Source: Artemisia argyi
Lineage: Eukaryota; Streptophyta; Magnoliopsida; Asterales; Asteraceae
Direction of reading: 5' to 3'
Assembly: GCA_030686995.1 (NCBI GenBank)
Contig: CM060680.1
Span: forward strand, 204,897,322-204,961,321
DNA length: 64,000 bases
The position numbers and the translations under genes are program-made. Positions within the stretch are counted from its first letter, which is position 1; each line of letters opens with the position of its first letter. The notes beneath the pieces are model-generated. The model worked only from the letters and a program-made list of their open reading frames with translations. It was not told where the DNA came from and ran no database searches. This document shows positions 23,440-34,901 of the stretch, piece after piece.

Positions 23440-25866
23440 TATACCCTTACACTTGAGATTTGGTTGTCCTCAAGCAAATGCACTTTGATTCTATTCAAAA
23501 TACAAGTTATGGGTCATTTAACACTAATATAAAAGTAATTACAACAAATAATCGTTCCACTAAAGACCAATAGACAAGCACGGAGGTCATACACAAGCAC
23601 CTCACAAATAGTGTTTAGATACTCACATCTCTCGGGTGTAATAAAGTGTAAATTACAATATGGAAACGGAAGATATCTCTCACTACCTGTCATAGCAAAA
23701 TAGATTACCATAGGCTTGGGAAAGGATCAAACCTCCACCACATGGCGTAAGCACCTAGGATAAACTATCAAAGAGGTCTTTTAAAGGGTTGTAACGTTAG
23801 GTGTAGGGATATGAAATACACGGTTTTGTTGGATAAAGGAAGTTTTACTGGTGGCGAGTTAACAATCTTGGTCAATTACATGTACAATATGGCGTTGCTA
23901 AGCCAAGACTAGACTCGACTTAAGCTAATAAATGAAAAATAAAAAAAACATAAAAATGAACATAGAATGAAAAGGGATGGTAGTCCATATGTTTTTTTTT
24001 TTTTTTTTTTTTTTTTTTGGCATACACTCTTACCCTACCATCCAAAATAATACATCATAGGGAATGGGAATTCCCCTTACACTTGAATCTTTACATACTT
24101 TACAATGAACTAAACTAATGACTCGAATTAAGATAATCAAAACACTTGGAGCACTTTTAAGATTAACGTACGTATGAGGGTAATAATATTATGTTCTTCC
24201 CCATTACTCCATAAATAAGTACTTACCCATGAGTCCCAATCGTCCCAAAACAATATGTACAAGGATATGACTCGACTTAGCAACCATGTAATCAATTAGA
24301 TAGTTAACTTAGTGTTTAACAAATAACAATAATGCACTAAAAATGAGCGCATACACGGAAGGATAAGGCGATTTGGTTGTACATTTAAGTGGGGTGTAAC
24401 AAATTCTTCCTTTAAGTAAAATGCTTAAAGTTAGAAACGAAAAGATAGGCTCGGAGGGGTGTACTAGGGGTTTCGTGTACTAAAAATGAGTACAACGCTA
24501 AGGGTGTGGGAAAAATTAGTTGACTTAACTAGCCAAGTAATATGACTTTAATGGTCAAGTAATTATAATACGGGTTTAACACAAGGGTAATCCTAATGCC
24601 TCTTATCATGTAGTAAATCCTACTACACGAATGTAGTCTCACTAGCGGTCTCGGGATGCATCACTAACGCAAGTTCTAGAATCTAAATGCTACGGTACAC
24701 TCATAAGCACTAAGAGTAAATGCTTTTCCTATCAAATCTAAAGGCGAACCTCACATATTTGGGTGGAAAATTTTTCTGAATATACGGTTATGTGCTAGTC
24801 ATACAATCTCCTATCCATGAGACGCTTGCTATGGCTAAAGTTTCACTCCTAAATGTTGTAAAAAATTTTAAATTTGGCGTTAAAATTACACTAGCAAGTA
24901 TTTCTCATAGTTTTATTACACATCTACCATTAAACAAAACAAACTCAAGCGAAAGTGCATATGTAAGGTATCATCTTTTTACCCTCCCCTTACACTTAAG
25001 ATGAACATTGTCCCCAATGTTCAAGTAAAGAATGTAAAAGTGAAAAAGTAAAGAGAATGAAATCAAATACTCCCCTGATTCGCTCGGTATGGATAATAGG
25101 ATGGCCAGGTTAAATCTTCTTCCAAGAAAATGAACAATCAAAGCCTCCCTTCCAGAATATAAATCATCTTCTTGTCATACATAACCTGTAAAACCTGACA
25201 AAATATACAAGACAACCTCACGTAAAATCGGCGGCATCCTATATAAGTTTCTAAATCCTAGAAAACAAGATAAGATATAATGCTTGTGGAATGAAGTTTG
25301 CAGATCTCCTGGAGATTATAAAACTTAATAATTCACAAAAAACATAAGACTCCGTTAGAAAAACAAAACCGGTTAAAATTTCCAGATTTTAACTCCTGAC
25401 GCCGTCAAGAGTAAACCCCTGACGCCGTCAGAATGGACCTGCAGAAATTCTTATTTTAAGTTTCCGGAAAATTTCTGGAAAAACTTGGTCTTACTTCCTG
25501 GAAAATCCTGCAAAACTTCATTATGACTCAATACAAGCATTTGACTCCAACAAATACGAATATACATGTTCATTTAATATTGTGGAGAATCATGATAGGT
25601 TTGTTTCGTAAAAACATATTTGGGGTTTCCCCTTACACTTATCTTTTGCAAAAATACTTCTAGGTGGAGTTAAGACTAGGCCAAAACAACAAAGTAAAGT
25701 ATTTCCACATTTTAGTTTAGAAACATGATCTACCAACAACAAAAATTAAACATGCATACGGAAGCAAATAACAATCAAACAAATAAAATCAAACAAAACA
25801 TGGGTTGCCTCCCAAGAAGCGCTTTTCTTTATTTACGAGTCTTGTAGCTAGACTCAAAGTCATGGG
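23440..25866 (-). other. Noncoding internal region, array B second unit
   Basis: Near-identical to 18435-20872; differs at scattered single bases and in the T tract. No ORF supported. Confidence 0.7.
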
Positions 25867-26763
25867 TTAACGTGTATCGCTTATGCTTACATAACCAAGT
25901 GTGAGCCATCTAATAGTCGCCTCATCTTTCCTATAATCATCTCCTAACTCTAAGCATCCGCGATAGTATCTTTTATTCTTTTCATGAGTATACTTAAGTC
26001 CTCTTTTCTTATCATTCTCACTTAGCATTTCTATAGGCGGATACCTGCTACACTTTTCCATGGAGAAATCCTTGAACCTAGGGTGTGTGCGGGGCATTTG
26101 ATAGACAAATTCTTCATCCCCATCCGAGAATGTAATTAACCCTTCTATGAGTTTTTCATCGAGGTTGGTCAACCGTTTGAAAGGTCTTCCAAACACAACT
26201 TGGGTCAATTTATCATCAATAAATTCTCCTAGATTATCCATAACCATGAACTCAACAAGATAAACCAAACTTCCTACAAACACATGCAATGGTATTGCCC
26301 TAGCCACAATATTTTCCCCTTTGTATTCTAACTCATCTACCATGATTTTATTATATTCATTGCGCGAGATTATGTTCATTGGGAGAGATGAGTTAAGATA
26401 GGCGTTAAAGCTCTTAAATCCGATCTTACGAGGAAATTGCATGTTGAATGAGCTATCACACTCAATCCTAGTACTAGGGTCGATATACCTAAGAGGATTT
26501 ATTTCTTCTTCCATCCTATTCTCATTAATCACATCACCATCATCAAGATCCTCGTCGGAGTCTGAATAGTAAAAGGGACTAGCCCTACGGTCATCATCAT
26601 GATCAGACTCCTCTAACTCAGAATTATTGTCAAAGTGGTGGTTGGGCGAAAGGTTAGGTGGGTTCTCGTTCTCAACTAAAGGGAGTGGGGCGGGCATTTG
26701 GAAAATCCTACGACGAAAAACACGAATAACAGGAATCAAACGATCAATGTTATTGTTATCCAT
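25867..26763 (-). CDS. Retroelement ORF with degenerate retropepsin-like fold (unit 2)
   Basis: 298 residues, same product as the ORF ending at 21769. By eye two residues differ (Cys to Arg after MQFP, Arg to Gly after NDKKR). Both copies are fully open, which suggests the duplication is recent or that the protein is kept intact. No polymerase is encoded. Role unknown; it may be a trans-mobilised structural protein or a passenger. Confidence 0.6.
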   Translation of the reverse strand: MDNNNIDRLIPVIRVFRRRIFQMPAPLPLVENENPPNLSPNHHFDNNSELEESDHDDDRRASPFYYSDSDEDLDDGDVINENRMEEEINPLRYIDPSTRIECDSSFNMQFPRKIGFKSFNAYLNSSLPMNIISRNEYNKIMVDELEYKGENIVARAIPLHVFVGSLVYLVEFMVMDNLGEFIDDKLTQVVFGRPFKRLTNLDEKLIEGLITFSDGDEEFVYQMPRTHPRFKDFSMEKCSRYPPIEMLSENDKKRGLKYTHEKNKRYYRGCLELGDDYRKDEATIRWLTLGYVSISDTR

Positions 26764-26898
26764 CGAAATAGCTTACGAACAAAGGACACAAAGAATTAAG
26801 ATAGACTAAAGAAAACCTAAAAATAAAAACAAAATCTTACTAGAAAGGAATCTAGCAAGTAGTCCTAATAAAAAGAAATTCTAACCTAGACAATAACT

Positions 26899-26997
26899 AT
26901 TCCCCGGGCTGCGGCGCCAAAAACTTGATGGCGCCGCACTCTTTTGCGAAAGTTGAGGAATAAGTGTAATGATAGACAATCCCCGGCAGCGGCGCCA
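26899..26997 (-). other. Doubled primer-binding site of array B unit 2
   Basis: Same doubled arrangement as in unit 1: an inner ccccgggctgcggcgcca near 26902 and an outer ccccggcagcggcgcca at 26981-26997, six bases from the LTR at 27004. Confidence 0.65.
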
Positions 26998-27003
26998 AAA
27001 ACT

Positions 27004-28433
27004 TGATGCGTGGGAATCGCAACAGGCTTTACCTCTCGAGGGATCTCGAGAAGCTTACAACCCCCACCAGGCAGTGTACCTGATCGTTGTAGTATAGTAT
27101 AGTGACAAGTACCGGGGGATTGATCGTTCAGCTTAGGAATAGTGTCGCTAGGATTAGAAAGCCTAATTACTAGTTCTAAAGGTGAGGGACGATTCTTTTT
27201 GTGTTTTTATATTTTTTTGAAAGCAAATTAAAATCTCGGGTTTTGAAAGAATGGGCGGAATTAGTTGCTATTCAACTAACCCAATGCGAAAATGCAATCA
27301 AAATAAAATACTAGAAATGAAAATAAGCTAATTTATACTAAGGTTGTGAGCAGTAATTAGAGAAAATGTGTTTACTTAGATTTCACTACTCCCTAGATAT
27401 CTTTTACACGTTAATTACTTGTTATAATTGCATGGATGACGGATTGTATTCCTTAATACCATTCATGGGGTGGCACACATAACTCCCCAATTCTATGAGC
27501 TCTTATCTCCTCCTACACCATGCCCAGCACAACTATAGGGATTGTAAACAGTGGCTCATGCATTAAGTACAACCAATAAAGACCTAGTGCGCGTTGGTTC
27601 ATGTTTCTTAAGACGTTCAAGCATGTTACCAATTGGAGATCTGCCAGTTTTCTTAAGCCTAACATATAAATCATTCATCCAAGACAAGAATAAACAAGTA
27701 ATCAACACATAATCAATATCTAGGTTTCATTAGATCTAAGCAAACACAAAAGAGATCTAGCCTAGCATGATAGAATTAAGACAAGAACATGATATAGACA
27801 ACCAACACATAGACATATTGATTGAATTAGAAGAACACTTATCTTGATTAATCATGCAAGGTATCAAGGGGTTGGAACCCTTGAAAAACCTATAAAGTTA
27901 CACCAAAATCGTACTTAGGGTTTCTCCCAAAACTTCTCTTTAAACTTCTCTCTTTTAAATGTGAAAAATTAGAAAACTATATATAGAAAAATAGGTTTGA
28001 CGGCGTCAAGAATAAACTTGTGACGCCGTCACCTCGCCGCCAAAACTCTTCTCGGACTGCCTAGATCCACTTCTGACGCCGTCAAGACTTATACACTTCC
28101 AGGCCGTCATGACTCTTTTACTCTTGACGCCCTTCCTATGTGACGCCGTCAAATCTGCTCTGGATCGTCATGGAAATTCATGAAATTTGCTCTTGACGCC
28201 GTCAAGGTTTTGCTCTTGACGCCGTCACCTACTGTTCCCAGCTTGGAAAATTAAGACTTTGGCGTTTTCTTCACTTTTATGCTCCAAAAACGTCCGAATT
28301 GCTTCCTTTTCCAGATTTCACTCCCAAAGTACCTAAAATCACAAAAGGAACGATTTAGGGCAATATTTGATCAAATAAATTCGGATTCGGGCTTAAATGA
28401 CCCCCTAAAAACGGATCATTTTTCGCCTCATCA
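27004..28433 (-). repeat. Array B LTR 3 (5' LTR on the minus strand)
   Basis: 1430 bp, ends CCTCATCA at 28433, followed directly by the TSD gtatt and the interrupted Ulp-A exon. Confidence 0.92.
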
Positions 28434-28438
28434 GTATT
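28434..28438. repeat. Right TSD (gtatt) of array B
   Basis: Exact copy of 17000-17004. Confidence 0.9.
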
Positions 28439-28872
28439 CCATAAAAATGGAATCGATCCCGCAAAATATACAATTTCATTTAAGAACGCTGAGCGAGTTC
28501 CTAAGCAAGGTGGGGTTTTCGGAGATTGTGGAATATGGGCATGTATTTTTTTATACCGGCTGTCGCATTGCAAATCGTTGGATGTGGAAGATCCTATTCA
28601 TGCTGCCCTTTCATATCGCGAACAACTGGCTAGGTTTTATCTGAAACATAAAGTCGTTACTTGGTAGCTTGTAACAAAAACTTCACAAGCCGTTCACAAC
28701 CATGGTCAGCTGTCGGTATAGACAAGTAAGTGTTATGATCTTGACCAACTATCGCATGTTTTAAAACATTATATTCATTGATAACCATAACCGAATACAT
28801 TTAGTATGCCAGCCCATAAAATGGTAGATATAATAGGTCTAGCATAACAATGGTAAACAATTAATATGATGT

Positions 28873-29240
28873 CTAGCTTAACATGAAATACATAGCAAAT
28901 AACAACCAACTGATTAATAAAAGGTTCTTGAAGGTTCTGGCTCTTTTTTCATTTGTTGTTGCCATCTGTTGAGCCTGATTGATATTCCTCAGCAGTCCTG
29001 GAATAATCTGCACAGATCTTGGGCACATTGGTGGATCAAAAAACCCATTAAACCCGCAACTGTCTTGACCCTGTTAAAAGTAAACATATCTACATTATAC
29101 TTTCATAAAATGCAACTATACATGTCTACACTGTCAAGACTTACTATTTTTGGACAACAATGAAATCTGCGGCCAGGGTTAGTTGCTGTCCAGGATGTTC
29201 GCAATACTGTAGGCAACCCACATTGACAGATCCTTGGTAT
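28873..29240 (-). CDS. GRF-type zinc-finger protein, partial
   Basis: Two exons on the minus strand: about 29240 to 29145, then 29070 to 28873 (stop 28875 to 28873), joined by a GT-AG intron. The product has CQCGLP, then TNPGRRFHCCP, then DSCGFNGFFDPPMCPR, the CxC...C...C pattern of the GRF zinc finger with its NPGR signature. A short Gln/Ala/Thr linker follows, then a hydrophobic C-terminal segment (LLLISWLLFAMYFML) that may be a membrane anchor. GRF proteins of this shape are common in plant genomes. The start codon is unresolved: the frame is open upstream to about 29325 without an ATG. It converges with Ulp-A. Confidence 0.7.
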
Positions 29241-29729
29241 GTATATACTTAGGGTGTGCGACTGTAGAAGATTGGGGATCAAATAAGATGTAGATATTTT
29301 GTAATGGGGTTGTGGATGGTTGCGTTAGGTGTATTTATTTAATGGTGAAGTACAAAAAAAGTACACCTTACTTTAACAACACCACAATCAATTTAATGTG
29401 TTCACCAACTCTTAAATTGATTAAATCGTATTTGTTTAAATTGGTTTATTAAATTAAAAAATGTTAATAGTTTTTATTTATTATTTTTTTTTTACTTTTT
29501 CTTTTTTACCTTTTGGTCAAACTACTTAAGTATATGAAAGGATGGGCATTAATTATTTTTGGATGTATGGAAAGTGTATGTAATCATGGGTTAGTGTTAT
29601 AAAATGGTGTCTCAAGGTCTTCCATTTAATCAATTCCCTATCTTTGAGAAAAAAATTACACACAGTTCTCTAAACTTAAAAAAAATATATATATAAAAAA
29701 AAACAAAAATCCTAAAGAAACACAAAAAA
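29241..29729. other. AT-rich intergenic region with possible TATA box
   Basis: No gene. A ttataaaat motif at about 29598-29605 lies about 125 bp before the ATG of the next coiled-coil gene. Confidence 0.4.
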
Positions 29730-30089
29730 ATGACCACTCGAATGCCTTTCATCGATGAGTTGGCTAGAGCTGCGGGGTCAAGGCTTGTGAAAGACATGAT
29801 GATTGTTAAATTTAAGAGAGAAGTTGATGTTATCATACTTGAGGAAGCTGATCTGAGCAAGAAAGCCAATGAAATAAGGTCCAGGGTGACCGATAGGGAG
29901 TCCGTTATTCAGGAACTAGAGCTATTGTTTGCTTTTGATTCCACCCTGCAAAGCCTTGATCATTTGAACCGGCTGCAAACAGAAGACCTAACAGAGATGT
30001 CAATGCTGCTTCAGAATGCCAGGAAGAAACGAAATCTGGCGGCTGATCTGTTGAAATTGATTGAAAAGCTACAGGCTATGGAGCTCTAA
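29730..30089 (+). CDS. Small coiled-coil protein of the MULE (copy 2)
   Basis: Intronless, 119 residues, start MTTRMPFIDELARAAGSR. Nearly the whole protein is charged amphipathic helix. It shares the ELxRAxxSxxxxDMMI block and a following RxxxRxxxIxEL block with the 165-residue ORF at 5128, at similar spacing, but lacks that protein's Pro/Gln-rich N-terminus. No domain family recognised. It is fully open, unlike many other cargo genes here. Confidence 0.6.
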   Translation: MTTRMPFIDELARAAGSRLVKDMMIVKFKREVDVIILEEADLSKKANEIRSRVTDRESVIQELELLFAFDSTLQSLDHLNRLQTEDLTEMSMLLQNARKKRNLAADLLKLIEKLQAMEL

Positions 30090-30227
30090 GCCTTTATTTT
30101 TATTTTGTCTTATGTCGTTTTGAATGGGTCTTTTTGGCTTTAGATGATCAACAAGTTTTTTTCATGTTTTAAAGTTGTCTGTTTATGTTGATTATCTGTA
30201 AAAAAATATGCTTAATATCTATTAGAT

Positions 30228-30922
<695 letters not shown>

Positions 30923-31270
30923 CTATTCTTCAAATGAGTCATAACTGCCAATTTGCTCATCCTTCTCGTTCAACCCGTCACGTACTTCAGACATGATAGC
31001 AGTTAACGCCTCCAACCTTATTCGTTCCCTCATCTGAACCTTGCGCAAGTTTTCATATATAACCTAGCCAGCTACTTCATCTTCGTGGTCGATCGACCAG
31101 AGTTCTGCCATTCTAGCTGTTCTTATTTTGATCTTGGCATCCAGCTCATTGCGTCGTTCGCCTAGGTACCTAATAAAGGCTTCGTCTTCGAGTTTCTCAT
31201 GAACAGTCAGAAGCTTGAAGCATTCGTGAAGTTTCTGTGTGCCAAAAATCTGTTTCAGTTGATAGATCAT
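30923..31270 (-). pseudogene. Small coiled-coil protein of the MULE (copy 3), one in-frame TAG
   Basis: Minus strand, ATG at 31270 (MIYQLKQIFGTQKLHECFK). 116 codons to a TAG at 30925 to 30923, interrupted by TAG at 31066 to 31064. Both halves are charged helices (LGERRNELDAKIKIRTARMAE, then NLRKVQMRERIRLEAL), so the second half looks like real coding sequence and the gene like a single-stop pseudogene. A TATA-like tttatatac (minus strand, near 31381) sits about 105 bp upstream. Similar in size and character to the ORFs at 5128 and 29730, but homology is weaker. Confidence 0.5.
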
Positions 31271-31800
31271 AGGAGTTTCTGAAGCAATTGATTTTATTCT
31301 TATGAGACTTAGGGTTTTTTAGAGGGTGTAGATAAGTTAGAGCATATGGTTTACTATGGTCATGATGCAAGCGTATATAAAGAAGTATAATGGTAAGTGA
31401 ACAGGTGAATATTCAATGCAGGGCTTTAATTGTAATTAATTCACACCTTATGTATACTTTCCCATGCAGATATATCATAGTCGTGTTTCATAAAATTGTT
31501 TTTAAAACGAACACATCAATTACTAGACCAACTGAGGTACCTAATGGGATTAAACGTTTTGTAGTCAAGTTTATGTATTTGTAAACGCAATATACTGGTG
31601 TAAATTTGACTCATTAACCCAAAAACAAGGGTTTCGTGTTTACATTCGTTAGTTATACTATGATAATTGAATTTGACCGGACTATATTGGTCGTTAAAAG
31701 TAGAATTAATAGAAATATAAGCATAAATTGTTCAACATGCATTACATTGACTTTTTTGAAGTCCATCCTTCATTGTTTATAGTACATGGACACATAACCA

Positions 31801-34520
31801 TTAAACATCAAACTGAGGATAGTAGTAACTATCATTCGACAAATGTTGTGATAACCCCCTGGCGTCACCCATTGACGACTCGTTGTGAGATGCAGGCGAA
31901 TTATAGTGTTCAGATTCCATCGCATCTTCCACCGGCGCATCATCATCTTGATCGTAATCCATCTCATCTTCCAACGGGGCATCATCTTCGAATGGGGCAT
32001 CATCAGCAAATTCTCGGTCGTCGTTTGTATTATGTGTACGCCGCAGCTGTAAATGGACGAGTATATACGGTACGTTAGGAATATCAGGTAACACAGAAAC
32101 TAGGTAGAGATAAATTAACTGAAAAACTTACGTTCTCATTTGGCAATGGTTCACGACAAGCGTCTCGATAGTGTCCTCCCGCACCACATCTTCCACAATG
32201 TACGATCCTAGGCTCCTCCCCTTGTGATCTTATACGGTGATTTGCCTTTGGACGTCCAGGTTGCCGCTTAACAAGAGCAGGCGGTAAAACAACTTGCAAG
32301 TCAACTGGAGTTTCCCACGTGTCTCGAAGAGGATGCACCAAATGTTCATATGTACGTTTCAGAGTTGTTTGGGAAAACCAACCCTTTGCCCAATGATTAC
32401 AGTTACTCATGTGACAAAATCTAGCCACAGCACAAACGTGGCCGCAAGGTAACCCGGAAAGTTGCCACTTGCGGCAACTACAATCACCCTTTGTCAATTT
32501 AACTGTGTGCACGGCTTTGTGGTCCCTAACCTCATAAATTTGTGCATGCTGAATACCACGGACAACCCATGTGCTGCTTTTTATCATCCTGTCATTAACT
32601 TTACCAGTAGCCCAAGCTGTCAACGCGGTTGCAGGCGGTTCACCTATGAAATAGTATTCATATTATTCGTTGTTAAAACATCTAATGTGAAATAAACAAT
32701 GATTAAAACAAGAATCTAATATGAAATTTCCGATGATTAAAACAAGAAATCCACATTCGTGCCTGTCACAACATTACCTTCACCGTTGTATCTACGCTCA
32801 AAGATCCATCGTTGAATAAGCTCTCGGTAATACTCTATTAACATTGTTATTGGAACATTGCGCACAAACTTGGTTAACGAATTTATTGACTCGGCGCTAT
32901 TTGATGTCATGTAGTTGTATCTTTTTCCTGGACAGTATGCTCTTGACCACCTATCAAAACCAGCGTCTTCCAGTTTTCTGTACGCTTCAGGTCTTAACCT
33001 TCTAATCTCAGAGATTGTGTTTTGAAAATCAGACTCCAAGTACGCTTTACATGTCTTCCAAAATAGGCCCTTGTACTTTTTAGTTTTCAATCTGCAATTC
33101 AGCATCAAATGCCGACAGCAGTACCCATGAAAGGCTTGGGGGAAAACAGTTTGACATGCAATGGTAATGGCGTAATGCCTATCAGATATAATAGCAAAAC
33201 CATCACGTTCACCTATACATTCCTTCAGCTTCGACAGGAACCAGGACCATGATTCAACAGTCTCACCCTCAGCCACACCTGTTGCAAGTGGTATTATCTG
33301 ATTGTTAGCATCCATTCCGACAGCAAGCAGGTTGGTTCCAAGGTACTTTCCTTTTAGGTGCGCGGCATCTATCTTTATAAGCGGCCGCATATACTTTAAG
33401 AAACTCCGGATCTATTCAGTTAAAAACATATAAGTCAGTTTAAAAAATAAATTTAATAAAAATATTATGATATATAAATTTGATATAATTTGTTAATTAT
33501 GCTTACCAAAACACCAAATCCTACAAAACACATCTTGAATTGTCCTTCTGTATCTGTCTCAATGTGTGTCACAGTACCCGGATTTGCCAATTTAAGGTTG
33601 TAACAATATTTGGGTAAGATGGAAAACGAATCAGCATGGGATCCGTACAACAATTTTAGTGCATAATTTTTCCCAGTCCATGCCCGAAGGTAAGAAATGT
33701 CAATTTTCCATTCTATTTTTAAATCTGTCTTTATGTCCGTACCTGTATACACTCGTCTGTTGTTCCTCAATTTTTCCATGATCATGTGACCAATTATAAC
33801 CTTTGAAGCATTCCTATGGTTAGGGAGTAATTGTGTTTTTTCACATGTGTGTGAAGGGTGAAGGTTGGTGACCCTAAAAATATTGCAATCTGCAAACTTA
33901 CGTGTGTAAATGTTCCAACTGCATTCTGGAACAGCACATCTAACACTATACCTTTTCGAACAAGATTTAATAACATAAAATTCAAACCCTTCTATTATAG
34001 CTTTCGTTGCTATTGCAATTATACACCCTGCCTTATCAGTAAATCTATCACCTATTCTAATGGTACATGGAACTCTATTTTCCAAGTTACATCTGTAAGT
34101 ATCTTTAATATCAATTACAGGTGCAATTGGAGGGTCAGGCATATGTGTAAACATTTTGTTGGGATTATTTTGTGATGATGCATCAGGTATGTAAGGCTTA
34201 TTTAAATCAAAATCAGCAGACTTACAAGACGAATACGTTTTCACCTCGTGCAACTTGATAAACAGTTTCGGTATTTGGTCGGTAACATGTGAAGAATCAC
34301 ACACAAAGCTTTCAACGTCTTCATCATCATTAACATCAATTACTTCAGAACATATTTCGTAGGACAGCGATATCTTAACATCTACACTGATGGAGAACTT
34401 TTCTCTGCAATAATTAACTAGATTCAAGTAGTTGATGTTGTGTGGGAGTAACACTTTCCGTGTTGATGTCTGACACACGAGAAAACATTTAAATTTGTTG
34501 GTGGAATTCTGAGAACTCAT
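31801..34520 (-). CDS. MuDR-type MULE transposase, apparently intact, four exons
   Basis: Exons (minus): 34520-33507, 33411-32778, 32643-32132 and 32046-31801. All junctions are GT-AG and in frame; about 801 residues with no internal stop. The N-terminal part has a PB1-like start and a MuDR DNA-binding-like region (CAVPECSWNIYTRK and HTCEKTQLLPNHRNAS). The MULE catalytic core has IDAAHLKG (Asp about 353), IISDRH (Asp about 415) and TSNSAESIN (Glu about 512), the DDE triad. A SWIM zinc finger (CSCRKWQLSGLPCGHVC), a CCHC-like knuckle (CGRCGAGGHYRDAC) and an acidic tail (EDDAPLEDEMDYDQ) follow. The protein is expected to bind the TIRs and cut and paste the element. It starts 381 bp from the divergent OB-fold gene. 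Confidence 0.9.
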
Positions 34521-34901
34521 TGTGTTGAACCTGGTGTTAGTGTTTGTTAATTTTGAGTATGCTTATGCAGCATATACAGGACGAATAAGAGAAGTACATA
34601 GCAATGAATATAGTAGTAAATTGCCTTAACAACCATATGAAGTTAAGTAAATGAAGTTGCATAAACATAGTACAATCTAATAACTTCCCTAACCACCAAC
34701 CACCAATCATACATTTAATTGGCTCAACTACGCGATCCATAAAATCATAATTACAGCATAATAAGTACATTCGCATAATAATGTGAACAATCCTTAAGAC
34801 TGGCATCATAGGAATATTAAAGCTCATGTTTGTGGAATTAGCAAATACTTGAAAAATTTTGATTTGTTGTCTGCATACGCAGTACGCAGCAGTTTGAAAA
34901 G
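34521..34901. promoter_or_regulatory. Shared intergenic region between transposase and OB-fold gene
   Basis: The two start codons face away from each other across 381 AT-rich bases, so the region must hold both promoters, possibly bidirectional. I cannot pick a confident TATA box. Confidence 0.4.

Larger units (their letters stand above)
17005..28433 (-). mobile_element. Tandem LTR retrotransposon array B: three LTRs, two internal regions
   Basis: Order on the plus strand is LTR (17005-18434), internal (18435-22009), LTR (22010-23439), internal (23440-27003), LTR (27004-28433). One 5-bp TSD (gtatt) flanks the whole block and neither internal junction shows one. All LTRs are 1430 bp and the two internals are almost identical, differing mainly in T-tract length. 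Each internal encodes one 298-residue ORF and no polymerase or integrase. The layout fits unequal or template-switch recombination between LTRs of one inserted element, not two independent insertions. Confidence 0.93.
16967..28667 (+). pseudogene. Ulp-A terminal exon, split by LTR array B
   Basis: An AG acceptor at 16965-16966 opens the exon (VKLPYVLERTNVF), which is cut at 17004 by array B and resumes at 28439 in the same frame to a TAG at 28665-28667. The resumed part has VPKQGGVFGDCGIWAC: the oxyanion Gln and the catalytic Cys of C48 proteases, as in the right-hand copy (VPCQSGGYGDCGVWVC). It ends with a conserved LKHKVV tail. Apart from array B the exon is open, but upstream stops make the gene a pseudogene. 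Confidence 0.82.
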
